Made by a program: the position numbers and the translations under genes. From Spirogloea muscicola (taxonomy: Eukaryota > Streptophyta > Zygnematophyceae > Spirogloeales > Spirogloeaceae), in NCBI GenBank assembly GCA_009602725.1, contig WELB01000143.1, positions 109,111 through 150,541 on the forward strand: a stretch of 41,431 bases of DNA, read 5' to 3'. This document shows positions 21,105 through 31,259 of this stretch, in pieces. Positions within the stretch are counted from its first letter, which is position 1; each line of letters begins with the position of its first letter. Below the pieces are notes generated by a model. The model saw only the letters and a list, made by a program, of their open reading frames with translations. It was not told the origin of the DNA and did not search any database.

Positions 21105-21460
21105 AATTGGCCTCCATTTCATTTCATGCGCTCCACGCGCCTTCGCTCTCCTGGCCATGGACATCCACGGGTGTAACGGGGGTCGGTGGTCCTCGTTAAT
21201 TTTGCTGCTGGCATCTCAAGCTGACCAGCGGCGCCGGGAACGGGTGCAGCCCTTCCCGGTGGCTCGGTACCTTTCAGTCGTGTCATGCTACTGCATTCAT
21301 ACCGCGTGCGTATATCTATGTCCCTACAGCGGTCCCAAGCGCTTTGCTTTGCACCGCAGCGCTGGTCGCGCCCTTGCAGCAGCCTCTGGCTTGCGCAGCA
21401 GGGTTGCTCTTCCTCCCCTCAGCTCATCTGACTTCCTGCTGCTGACACGGGGGTACTAAG
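21105..21460 (+). mobile_element. Element copy G, decayed
   Basis: A B-type tail remnant (21105-21145) is followed by LAMDIHGCNGGRWSSL, QADQRRRERVQPF, then after decay HRSAGRALAAASGLRS and SSSDFLLLTRGY with the stop at 21459. It has frameshifts relative to the intact copies. Confidence 0.7.
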
Positions 21461-21494
21461 GGCGCCCTGTCTGCCTAGCCTGTGGCTCGGTCAT

Positions 21495-21735
21495 GAACAC
21501 CTGTATGCATCTGGCTGGCCTCTTACAGCCGCTCTTTTCATATCAGCAGCCGCATTCATTCCAAGCTGACCAGCGGCGCCCCGAACAGGGTGCAGCACTT
21601 CCTGGAGGCTCGGTGCCTTTGACTCTTGTGTCCCGCCACCGCATGCGTCTATCTATGTCCTTACAGGTCCGCAGCTGGTCCAAAGCGCTTACTTTGCACC
21701 GCCGAGGCCCAGGTGGCCTCCGCAGTGTCAACACG
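21495..21735 (+). mobile_element. Element copy H, decayed
   Basis: QADQRRPEQGAALPGGSVPL aligns with QADQRRRERVQPF of copy G and is followed by RHRMRLSMSLQ and ALTLHR. It is cut off by the tail of copy I, which reads in the opposite direction. Confidence 0.65.
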
Positions 21736-21739
21736 CTTC

Positions 21740-22150
21740 ATCTAGAGGAAGGGAAGGCGCACGGAGCGCATGAAATCGGAAGAGAGGCTAACTCTAGCCT
21801 TACAAATGTCCTGGTAAAGGGGTTATAAGTTGGCTAAGGGGGGCACTAATATCCTCGAGTGAGCACATATATATTTGACTAGCTAAGCTGAGGAGCCAGA
21901 CCACCACCACGGAAGCCATTAGACTGGCCTGATGCACGCCCAGCACACTGGTATATCCTGAGTGCCTGGGAGCGCTGTAGGCTCAATGATAGCCGCATTC
22001 TTAGCGGGCAACGATGGCTTGCGGGATGCTTGAATGCCCTAAGCTACCCTCCCGACTACGTCGGCGGGCATCGACATGCTGTGCCAGGCGATGGAGGAGG
22101 GCAGACCATTTCGTTCCGTAGCCGCCATATATGTCCATGGCGCATCAGAA
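21740..22150 (-). mobile_element. Subfamily B copy I, inverted
   Basis: On the minus strand, MDIYGGYGTKWSALLHRLAQ from about 22140, then frame-broken remnants of RLSLSLQR and the GGGG-rich stretch, ending in the B-type tail at 21740-21800. It is closest to copy B at 26680-27640, being nearly identical over 22020-22140 versus 26940-27070. Confidence 0.75.
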
Positions 22151-22189
22151 AAAGTGGTCGCCCCGGGAGAGGAAAGACAATGGCTCTTT

Positions 22190-22970
22190 CAATGGGGCCA
22201 ATGGCTGTGATAAGCCAGCCCGAAAACGAATTGACAAGGCACACCACGTCGTAAAGACGACAAAGAGGCCGCTGGCATGCCCATCTGGAAGCACATCCTT
22301 ATGTCGTGCATATCCTAGACTTTGCAGTGTTCTCGGGTAGGGATAAAAATGAGGACCCATGCACCCAAACAGAAGTGAGCTCTCCCGATGGGGGCGGAGG
22401 CTGGGAAACGCCAGCCCAGAAAGCATGAACAAGGCCCAATGCCGAAGTGTCATTGCGTCTGGTAGGAGGTAATTGCTACAGAGTAGTCCTGCTGCCCCTT
22501 CATGAGGACTTCTTTAAGGCTCGAGTTAGCCTCCCTTTCATGTTCATGCGCATAGCGCGCCTTTCTACGATGCTGCTGCTAGTCTTTCGGATTTGCGGCT
22601 CCTTACTCGTGTTTACCAAGTGATCCATCCTACCCAATCTCTGAACAGCGCGTTTTGGCCCCTTTGTACTTTCACTTCTCATCGGGCTAGCTATTCACAG
22701 CCCTTGGCCCCCTTTAGAAGAGCCACTTCCTTTCTACAGGGGTAGTCAAAGTAGTGCAGCTTACTCTGCTCTGCACTTCCCACTGCGTGGTCACTGGGGA
22801 GTATTGAGCACCCAGTGGCCGCTTGAGTAGCTGGGTGGTATACCGCTTTTCTGGCCCTTCGGACATGGTTCTTTCGTTAGTCCTGGGCTGGCCACTCGCA
22901 GCCAACGCCCTCTACTGGAAGAACTCTCTGCTTTTTTTACTGGAAGAGTTCCAGCATTTCCATTGTTATC
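22190..22970. mobile_element. Hairpin modules and tails upstream of glycosyltransferase 2
   Basis: Reverse hairpins near 22202-22222 and 22400-22418, a B-type tail at 22505-22570, a forward module near 22683-22720 and another (GGGCTGGCCACTCGCAGCC) near 22883. No intact ORF. These crowd the region just 5' of the glycosyltransferase 2 start, so part of its promoter may be element-derived. Confidence 0.6.
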
Positions 22971-23059
22971 AGTAGCCACGTGTCCTCCGCCCGGCGCCTG
23001 CTGAGCGGGCTTCCCATCGGACCAGCTCCGAGCCCGCTGCCGCCGCCGCCGCCCCCGCT

Positions 23060-23097
<38 letters not shown>

Positions 23098-23121
23098 TGA
23101 GCACCGTCAGGCGGGCGCGCG

Positions 23122-25457
23122 ATGCTGCCGTCGGTCCTCCGCTTGGCACTGGCGGCGGGCGTCCTGGCCGTGGCCACCTTCGTCGTCCTCCTCTCCAACT
23201 CCCGCCTGGTGAGCGCTCTCCAACGCGACCAACGCCCGCCGTGCGCCGGCCGCTACGCTGCCGCCAGCCTTCGCCGGGCGAGCTGTGATGACGGCGGCGG
23301 GCATAGCGTTCCCGGATGCGCCTCCGACCACGGCCGCCACTGATGTGCTCGCCGGCGCTGTCATGGGTCAGGTCCGCATCGCCGAGGCAGAGCCTGGACC
23401 CGACGGCGGCGGCAGCTCGGCTCTGACGGGTGGGCTGGCAGCCACCGCGTGCCACTGAGCGGCAGTAGCCGCGCCGCTGGCGCCGCAGGCCCCGCCGAGC
23501 TGATTGCCAGCAGGCGCTTGGGCGGGCAGAATTCCCAGCCGGCTCCACGAAGAGCGCCGCGGCCTTGACAGTCGCGGTCGGCGACGCGACAGGCGGCGGC
23601 AGGGCTGCAGAGCCCATCACACGGGAGGCGTTTCCGGGCATCCTTCGGTGGCCAGCTTACTCGCGGCAAGCCGGCGTCCTAGACGTCCAGTTGAGCCCGC
23701 AGTCAGCATGGATGGTCCCACGGCCACCTGCCGGCGCTGGCAGCCGCCCAACGGCCGCTGGACATTCCCAGCAGCGGTTCCTCTCAGCGCTCATCTTCAA
23801 TCGGATCTTCAAGGGCGATCTCTTCAATGTCACGTCCTTCGAGGCCCGCCAGTGGCTCGAGTACATGCGCTATGCTGGCGTGGAGCACGTCTTCTGGTAC
23901 GACACTGCCAAGAGCGACGAGGAGTCTCAGGTACGAGTCTTGCCAGGGTGCCAGCCAATTGCCGGCCTGCTATTATCATTGACCTGCCTGCCTCTGAAGA
24001 GCTGCTCCATAGTTTCCTGCTGGAGCCATTGATGGGGCCACCACAGAAGAGAATGCCGTGGGCAGAGAAAGCTGTGGGCAGTGAGGACCCCACGCAATAT
24101 GCATTACCGTTTGTCACGCAGCTTGTGCTGATGCCCTTGTCTGGGCCGCTGGGTCCAAACTGACTGTGCGCCAGGCGGAGGCCCTGCGGCCCTATGTCGA
24201 AGAGGAGTTTGTCTCCTACCACCGCTTCCACCACCTATTTCCAGGCCACCTCATGGATGACTTCCACTTTGAGCAGGACAATGCCGCTGCTCACTGCGTG
24301 TTGCACTACAGCGACACCACTGAGGTGTGCTCATCACGTGGGCATGCATCTTGGCAAGCTTAGGGACTGCATCCTGCCCATAGGCACGTCCAGACATAAG
24401 CAAGTGCCTTTTGCGGTGCCTCAGTGGCTGCTGGCAATGGATGTGGACGAGTACCCGGTGGTCCTCAAGGATGCGCAGCCTGGGTTCCTAACTCGCCTCA
24501 TCAGGAGAGTCAAGGTTGCTTATCCGTCGGCGACTCAGGTGCTTTGGCTCCCAGTTTGAAGCTGCCTTTGTGTGAGTGCCTTGGCCGTGAGCTCGGAACC
24601 CTGCTAATGCTGGTGCCCACATCAGGTGTTGACTCAAAAAGGACGGCTGCTTGCCTTCCAGATCCTTTTACGGTGCCTCCTATTTCTTGGGACGCCAGAG
24701 CAGGACCAAGCTCACCTGCTTATTGAACGCTACCAGGTATTGCCTCGCAAAGACTGCTTCTGCCGAGAAGCAGTACTTGTGCCGAGAAGCAGGCTGCTAA
24801 TGAGCAGCGTGGGTGCCAGGAAGCTACTTCCATTGTTGCTGCTCGAGGTCTATCTCGCCGTCATGGGGACTCTGGCAGAAAGCATGCCCACCCCCATCAA
24901 GCAAGCAGCGAGCGTGTCGGAAGGGCACAGCAGGGCCGTGTCAGGCTTCGGACCTATCAGACGTTGCAGGTCACAGAGATTCGGACCATTGTGAATTGTA
25001 ATTAGTTGTGATGTGCCCTGGACCTACACATGTTTGCAGCCCAAGTGGAGCCCGGAGGGGCTAGCCACAAGGGCTGCTGATGCTGCGGGCGTCTTTTGGC
25101 GTCCTGACAATCTCTGTGCCTGTGGCATGTGCCCTCCTCGCTCATCAGAGACGGAAGCATTGGCTGGAGGGGTCGCACGACTATCCTGCACGGACCAAGT
25201 TGCTGGTGAGGCTGGACGACCTGCTGGCCATCCCGTCCAAGCAGCCGCACAAGTGGATCATGCGCAGCGGTGAGACAACCGTACTGCCCGAGGAGGAGGC
25301 CCGAATCAATCACTACTGGGGCGCCAGGCTGACAGACTTTGGCCCAGACAACGAGCAGGTTCTGTCGGAAGTGCAGCCGGAGCTCAGCATGCAACCTCTT
25401 GCTGTGGAGATAAGGAGAAGGATGCACCTGCCACAGACAACTGATGTGGGTGCCTGA
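23122..25457 (+). CDS. GT92/DUF23-like glycosyltransferase, paralog 2
   Basis: Same family as the gene at 14533-16990. The start at 23122 gives a basic N-terminus and a hydrophobic run (LALAAGVLAVATFVVLL) typical of a type II Golgi signal anchor, ending at the donor 23209. Later exons: QRFLSALIFNRIFKGDLFNV to GVEHVFWYDTAKSDEESQ (23772-23930); FVSYHRFHHLFPGHLMDDFH (24175-24324); WLLAMDVDEYPVVL with the DxD-like motif (24425-24538); LLIERYQ (24626-24736); RRKHWLEGSHDYPARTKLLV to INHYWGARLTDFGPD and the stop (25149-25457). Lengths are whole codons. The linker between 23209 and 23772 (low complexity, Pro/Gly/Arg) is not resolved. Donor substrate is unknown; galactan or another wall or glycoprotein glycan is a guess from the plant family. 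Confidence 0.78.
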
Positions 25458-25860
25458 TTGACCGGAACCCAGCTACTGTGCCCCGAGCTCCAGCGGCTAA
25501 TTCATGGAGGGCGGCGCGACTGTTGCTCGGGAGAGCAGCGGTGCTGCTGGCACGACGAGAGCAAGGCCTTCCTGGTGACTGGGCGGCGTGCGGCCGTGGC
25601 ACAGGCCGCAGAGCAGCGGCAGCAGCAGCAGCGCAGTGGCGCGCGCAGGTGGTCTTGGGTGGGGCGCGTGGCCCGTGCTGCAGAGCAGAACTTGGGGTGA
25701 AGGAGAGACAGGCGGAGGGGCGCAAGCCCGGCGCCCTCCCTGCGCACGCGCCAAGATGGGGGGGTGTTGGGTAGCAGACTGAAAATTTAGACGCAGGCTC
25801 ACAATCCCCCTTTCGTTCTAGGCGCTGTCCCCTTCAAAACTTGGGCGTCTGGTCCCACAC
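25458..25860. other. 3' flank of glycosyltransferase 2
   Basis: GC-rich, Gln/Ala/Arg-coding open frames on both strands but no recognisable domain. It probably includes the 3' UTR. No repeat match was found. Confidence 0.45.
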
Positions 25861-26530
25861 AACCAGCAACGAACATGTCAGGTACATTGGCAACCAGACT
25901 CGGTCTTTTGGGTCAGACGTCGATCCGAGCTTGGGGCTGTCCTCTGGACTTCGTCCGCTCCTATCTGTGGGGGGCGACCTTTGACAGCCATTTTACCCCC
26001 TTGTGACAAGAAATCTCCCGCAGAAAGGAAGCGGTGACCACGGGAGAAGCAGCTATTCCAGAGGCCCCTTCGAACCTTATCTATTCTTTCGGGCTGGCTT
26101 TTCACAGCCCTTGCCCCCAGTGGGAGAGGCACTTTCTTTTCTTTCCAGAGGGTGCGAGGGCATCGTGAAAGAAAGCCACAGCTCTGCATGTAAGCCTATG
26201 GCTGTGAGCAATTAAGCTCATCCAATGGGGGCGAGGGCTGTGAAAAGCCAGCCCGACAAGGTCCGAAGGGGCGAAAAGTCGGTGCAACACACAAGCAAGT
26301 AACATGTGGGACAATCACGTAGTAACCTGTAGGTAGCTGTCGAAAGCCAGCCCACAAAGCCTCTACCAAATGAGAAGGGAAAACATACATCAAGAGAGAG
26401 ACTCTTCAGATGATGGCGATGGCTGTGATTGGCCAGCCCAGACAAAAGAGGGAGCTGTTCTTGAGCTGTTTCTTCTACCAAAGAAAGAGAAGGCGCGCGG
26501 TACGCATGAAATAGAAGGGAGGCCAGGTGA
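25860..26530. mobile_element. Hairpin-module mosaic
   Basis: Forward hairpin GGGCTGGCTTTTCACAGCCC at 26091-26110, preceded by CCCCTTCGAACCTTAT and followed by CCCCCAGTGGGAGAGGCAC. Reverse modules lie near 26231-26255 and 26420-26445, and a reverse B-type tail near 26487-26525. There is no coding signature. Confidence 0.65.
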
Positions 26531-26639
26531 AGGCAATGCAATGTTCAGGCAGAAACCAGTGCCAAGAACAAGAAGGAAGTGAGCTCTTTCAAAGGAGTGG
26601 ACAAGGTTCAGAGGGCCGGAAAGCGCCAAAACAGCTACG

Positions 26640-27640
26640 CAAGACACTACAGCGAAGGAAGAAAGAAAGAAAGAGAGAGAAGGTGCGCGGTGCGAATGAA
26701 ATTGAAAGGGAGGCCAATTCTAGCCTTACAAATGTCCTGTCAACTGGGTAATGAGCTGGCTATGGAGGACACTAAATATCCCCGAGTGAGCACATACATA
26801 TCTGACAAGCTATACTGAGGCGCCAAACCACCACCACCGAAGCCATTGCCTGGGCTAATGCACGACCAGCACGCTGGTGTATCGCGAGTGCCTGGGAGCG
26901 CTGTAGACTCAATGATAGCCGCAGTCTGTAGCATGCAACAAATGCTTGCGGGACGCTAGAATGCCCCAAGCTACCCGCTCGACTACGTCGGCGGGCATCG
27001 ACATGCAGTGCCAGGCGATGGAGGAGGGAAGTCCACTTCGTTCCGTAGCCGCCGTAGATGTCCATGGCGCATGGGAAGAAGCGGTCGCCCCGGGGGTGGT
27101 CATCGTAGTGCCTCTCCTTCTTCCTCTCCGCATGATGGGTCGCCCACCCTGGCACAGTCGGTGTGGGTGCCCCTGGTTGGAATGCGTCGATGAGAACGAC
27201 GTCGAGGAGAAGACGAGGCCCACCACTCCGGGGGGTGGCCACCACATCCAGACGCCTGACGTAAGGCCTGCCACGCTTCTGGAGTACCGGCATGCCCGGC
27301 ACCTCCATGGCCGCATGATAACCTGCCTCGCGCACCAAGCCATACATAGCGTCTCTGAGAAGATTGTGGGAGGCATTACGTTCACTTCCCTTAAAACATC
27401 GAAGCATGTGGGCTGCCAAAGAGATCTCATCCTCCGAACGATGGCCACAAGAAAGGCCTCGCCCATAGAGAAGAGGAGCTGGCAAAGCCAGCCCAAGAAG
27501 AATGGACAATGTCCAAAGCCAAGGAAAGGAAAGCGCGGCCAGATTGACTGGTGGCTGGGAGAGGCCAGCCCAAAAGAGGCTATGGCAGAACGGGGGAGGA
27601 TGGATGCCCAAAAAATGCTGGAAGAAATGAATGGACAATG
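26640..27640 (-). mobile_element. Subfamily B copy B, long nuclease-like ORF
   Basis: Minus-strand open frame 27638-26772 carries LLRDAMYGLVREAGYHAAME, VRRLDVVATPRSGGPRLLLD followed by VVLIDAFQ, DDHPRGDRFFPCAMDIYGGY, WTSLLHRLALHVDARRR, YRLRLSLSLQRSQALAIHQR and AGRALAQA. One missing base near 26850 shifts the frame. In the alternate frame the ending is GGGLAPQYSLSDMYVLTRGY plus a short extension (LVSSIASSLPS, stop). It is followed by the B tail (about 26740-26690) and a TTTC microsatellite (26655-26680 on the plus strand as GAAA units). Confidence 0.82.
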
Positions 27641-27660
27641 TCCAAAGCCAAAGAAAGAGG
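27460..27660. mobile_element. Stacked hairpins upstream of copy B
   Basis: Plus strand: GCTGGC-AAA-GCCAGC near 27478-27495 with GGACAATGTCC; the GCGCGGCCAGATTGACTGG tail plus GGCTGGGAGAGGCCAGCCC at 27535-27572; a second GGACAATGTCC near 27637. At least two nested tails. Confidence 0.7.
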
Positions 27661-27704
27661 AGCCGGGAGAAGGACTACAATACAAAACACTGCAGAACAC
27701 AGAG

Positions 27705-27960
27705 ACGATGCAGAGGGAAGCTCAGTACCCACGAGTGAGCAACATCAGGTCTGAGTAGCTCGCTGCAGGGAAAGAGGCACTCCGCCGAGACCCAGAGGCG
27801 GCGGCCATAGCACGGCCTGCTCGCGTGTGGACGGCGTGGGCAAGGGAGCGTTGAAGCGATACGGAAGAAAGGGCTCGCCCATAACATAGCAAAGGGGACG
27901 CTCAGTAACCTCTAGTCAGTAGGTAGATGCGAGTCGGAATAACTAGCAGGCCGGAAAAAG
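27705..27960 (-). mobile_element. Element C-terminal remnants, inverted
   Basis: 27720-27845 is an inverted, almost exact copy of 2613-2730. 27897-27960 reads on the minus strand as PASYSDSHLPT, another domain end. The element block runs right up to the G-run and gap in front of the HD-Zip gene. Confidence 0.75.
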
Positions 27961-27966
27961 GACTGC

Positions 27967-28050
27967 AGGGGGGGGGGGTCGACGGGGCCACCAAGGNNNN
28001 NNNNNNNNNNNNNNNNNNNNNNNNNNNNNNNNNNNNNNNNNNNNNNNNNN
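27967..28050. other. G homopolymer and 54 bp N gap
   Basis: A G run of about 11-12 bases, a short unrelated stretch, then Ns at 27997-28050. The gap replaces the 5' end or promoter of the HD-Zip gene. Confidence 0.9.
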
Positions 28051-28127
28051 CCGGCAGCAGCGGCGGCGGCAGCCCCGGCGGCGGAGGAGGCGCGCGGGAA
28101 CCCGGGCTGGGCCTGCACAGCGGCGAG

Positions 28128-30019
28128 ATGGTCTCCAACCTCCTCAACGTCCTCCAGTCCGGCCCCGCCGCCGGCGGCGGCGCCGGCGGCTTCAAGGCCG
28201 CCTCCGTGTCCTTTGCCGAGGACATGTCCGGCGGCGGCGCCGGCAGCGGCAGCGCCTTGGCCGGGGGGCCAGCAGCTCGCTCGGCGGCGGTGGGGGCGGC
28301 CACGGTGGCGGCAGCCCCACCAGCGTTGCAGCAGGTCCAGCGCAGCTGCAGTGGCAGCGGCAGCGGCGGCGGAGGTGGCGGCAGCGGTGGCGGCTTCGGC
28401 CTGCACGGCGACGGCGGCGGCGGCAGCGGCGCGCACCATCACCTCAACAAGGCGTCGTTCCTGACGCTCGACCTGCGGCCGCTGGACCCCGACACGCTGT
28501 CGCTCGGCCTCAGCACGTGGTCGCAGAGCCTGAGCAACAGCGGCGGGGGGTCGTCGTCGCCCAGCAAGATCGCCGCTAAGGACATGTCCGCGCCCTCCTC
28601 GCTGCTCACCTACCAGCAGCACGACATGACCGTCGCCGCCGTCGCCGCGGCGGGCGGCCATCCCTGGGAGTACCTCCGGGAGCTGCGGCTGCCGCAGTTC
28701 CCACTGCTGCCGCCGCCACCGCCATCGTCGCTGCCGGTATTGGGGACGGGGGCACTTGGTGGCAGCCCCTCGAGCAGCCCCCAGGCAGAAGGAGCGCAGC
28801 GGCTTCAGCTCTTGCCCGCCCACCCGGGCCTCACCGCCGGCGAGGGCAGACTGCCGTCGTTTCTCGGCCATTTGACGCTGCCCAAGCTCGAGGAAGGGAA
28901 TGCCGTTGGCGACCAACCTCACACTCCGGCGCCCTCCAATGCTGCTGGGCATGTGGCTGCCATTGGCTCCGTCACCAGCCCCGCAGGCACATCAACGACG
29001 TCAGCCAGGTGTGTGTGCTGGCAATCGTGTACTTCTGCAGCGCAGCACTGCTCGTGCCCACAAGCTCATGCACCAGCATGTGCTCAGGCTCCCAGCTAGC
29101 GTGCGGCTGGCAGGGACGAGCCGGAGGCCAGCGGCGAGGAGGATGGCGACGGTGAGGACGAGGGCGGCAGCGCGGCGGCATTCCGCAAGAAGTTGCGGCT
29201 CACCAAGGACCAGTTTGCGGTGCTGGAAGACATCTTTCAGAAGCACCAGCGATTGACGCCCAAGCACAAGGGCGCGCTCGCCGCCCAGCTGGGTGTTCGC
29301 ATCAGGCAGGTCGAGGTCTGGTTCCAGGTATGGGCGACCCTTCTTGCCCCCTCTCTTCTCCATCATTGGCGAGCCGCATACAGGGGGGGGTTGTGACGCT
29401 CTTCTGGCAATACCATTTAATGTGCAAAGATCACCGGTTGGCGCTGCTGCTGAGACTGCTGAGACAATGTTGCAACTCAGATGCTGACAGAGCAACGGTC
29501 TCTGCTGGCTGCTCGAGCTGCAGAACCGACGTGCACGCACGAAGGTGAAGCAGACTGAGGCTGACCGCGAGGCGCTGCGGCAGCACTGCGAGGCGCTGAT
29601 GGCTGAGAATCGGCGACTGCAGAACCTACTCGAGGTGGGCTCAGATTGCTCGCCTCCAAGGCACGTTGCGCTCTGTGCAGCATGTCTCATTGGGTGCAGC
29701 ATGTCGTACTGGGTGAGCAACTCCACTGCGGCAGGTTGACAGCTGAAGCTGATGATTGCTCTCTCTCTGCTGGGGTGCGGCCTCCTCTCAGGACGCTCGG
29801 CAGCAGGCCTTGCCACACCTGCTGCCGCAGCAGCCGCCGGCCACGGTGCAGCATCAAGTGATGATTACGCTGTGCCCGTCCTGCCAGCATCTTGGGCAGG
29901 CTAGTGAGCTGGGACCCCTTGCTGGTGCAACTGCCGCCACAGCGCCCCCACTTATGCCCGCCACCCATGGGCCACCGTCCACTCCCTTGCGCCTCTTGCC
30001 GCCTTCACCCCCACCGTAG
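28128..30019 (+). CDS. HD-Zip class II homeodomain-leucine zipper transcription factor
   Basis: Nuclear DNA-binding regulator. Class II HD-Zips bind pseudopalindromic AT-rich sites as dimers and usually repress. Exon 1 (start uncertain, ATG at 28128 gives [11 protein letters not shown]; may begin in the gap) to 29008 is Gly/Ser-rich and contains DTLSLGLS, an LxLxL EAR-type repressor motif. Exon 2 (29114-29327) has an acidic stretch and the homeodomain from [17 protein letters not shown] to RQVEVWFQ. Exon 3 (29524-29634) completes it (NRRARTK) and runs directly into the zipper ([20 protein letters not shown]). Exon 4 (29792-30019) carries LCPSCQ, the class II redox-sensitive CPSC motif, and ends at 30019. 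Splicing inside WFQ/NRR is phase-consistent. CPSC is followed by Q, not the usual E. Confidence 0.93.
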
Positions 30020-31259
30020 CGATGACTGGCAGCCGAGCGTGAGCACTCTAAAGTCCATAGCTCGCTATGGTCAATTGCCGGCAGCACTTGTGACTGATAC
30101 CTACTTTTGGCACTCACGGAGCAGCTCGTGTCTGCAGCAAGCTGTGCTGACTGCTGCTGACCTGCCGGACAAGGCAGCTCCTGCCCGGAAGACGAGCAGA
30201 TCATGCAAGGCCAGGAGCTTGGCGCTGCACACAATGCTGCCAGGGATTGCGATGCATGTGCCACCTCCGGAAGGATGGGTCTGGTGCGCTTGTCAGCGCC
30301 TGCCTCTTCCTGTGGGTGGTGGCCAGGGCATCGTGCATCAAGTCACCATACTAGCATACAGGAATAGCTGCACTCGCCAGCCAATGGCTGCAGGCGAGAG
30401 CTTCAGCGGCACTTACCGTATGGGGCTGCTTAAAGGGTCTGTGTAGTCCAGGGGAATACATTAATATTATTGACGCGCTATCACATGCGTGGCTTCTTTA
30501 AGCAGGTATAGTATCACAGATACAGCGAGGCAGCTTATCCAGTGGAGGACTGCACCTTGCTTGTTGTGCGACCATGCTGCCGCTGAGCTCTGTTCGCACA
30601 ACAGCTGCTCAAGCGCCCTCTGCACAAGCTGTCAATAATTGCAACCGATTACCTTTTATTTGCTCCTTCCACGACCTTTGCAACTACCAGAAGACCGGGC
30701 CTTGTGATGGCAATTGGCGAGAGTCTATTACCAGGAATGGCTTTCATGGAGTATCAACAAGAGCTCAGAGATATGAAAGTTTCAGCACATCGAGTCTCAA
30801 GCTTTTACCAAGTCTTAATTAGCTGTATTTTCAGTTGTGGCAGAGACTGACACTTGGAACTAAAGCGCATCTTGTAAAACATCAACCTGTCTCAATTCCT
30901 CTTCATTCTTCACATGCAGATTTGATCGAATACAAATACAAATTCATGATCGTCAATGCACCACCTGGTGGACAGCCATAGATGCGTCAATGCACCATTA
31001 GGTGCAGCCATACATGTGGGTTTTAATACTGCAGAGGTAGCAAGCACCTTTGCTGTGTAGAAACTGGGCATTCGATACTGTACACATAAAGCATCTGCGC
31101 ATAACCATTGGAGCCCTGGCAAATCATCAATGACTGACTGTAGGGTGACATCCTCTTGATGCCAGATGATGACGCCCTGGAAGTTCACAGCCTGAGTATG
31201 TGAGGGTGCAGGTGCAGCACAACAAGAGCAATAGCATGGCCAATGTCCTTCAGACTGAA
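30020..31259. other. Convergent intergenic
   Basis: Between the 3' ends of the HD-Zip gene (+) and PPOX (-). No family signature in any short frame and no element tail seen. It is AT-richer from 30420 on and probably holds both 3' UTRs. Confidence 0.5.

Noticed and set aside
22980-23641. Gly/Pro/Arg-rich ORFs on both strands near glycosyltransferase 2
   Set aside because: Produced by GGC/GCC repeats. Only the anchor exon starting at 23122 has a biological signature.
27912-28952. 346-residue minus-strand ORF opposite the HD-Zip N-terminus
   Set aside because: Anti-sense of a Gly/Ser codon run, crosses the N gap, and has no recognisable domain.
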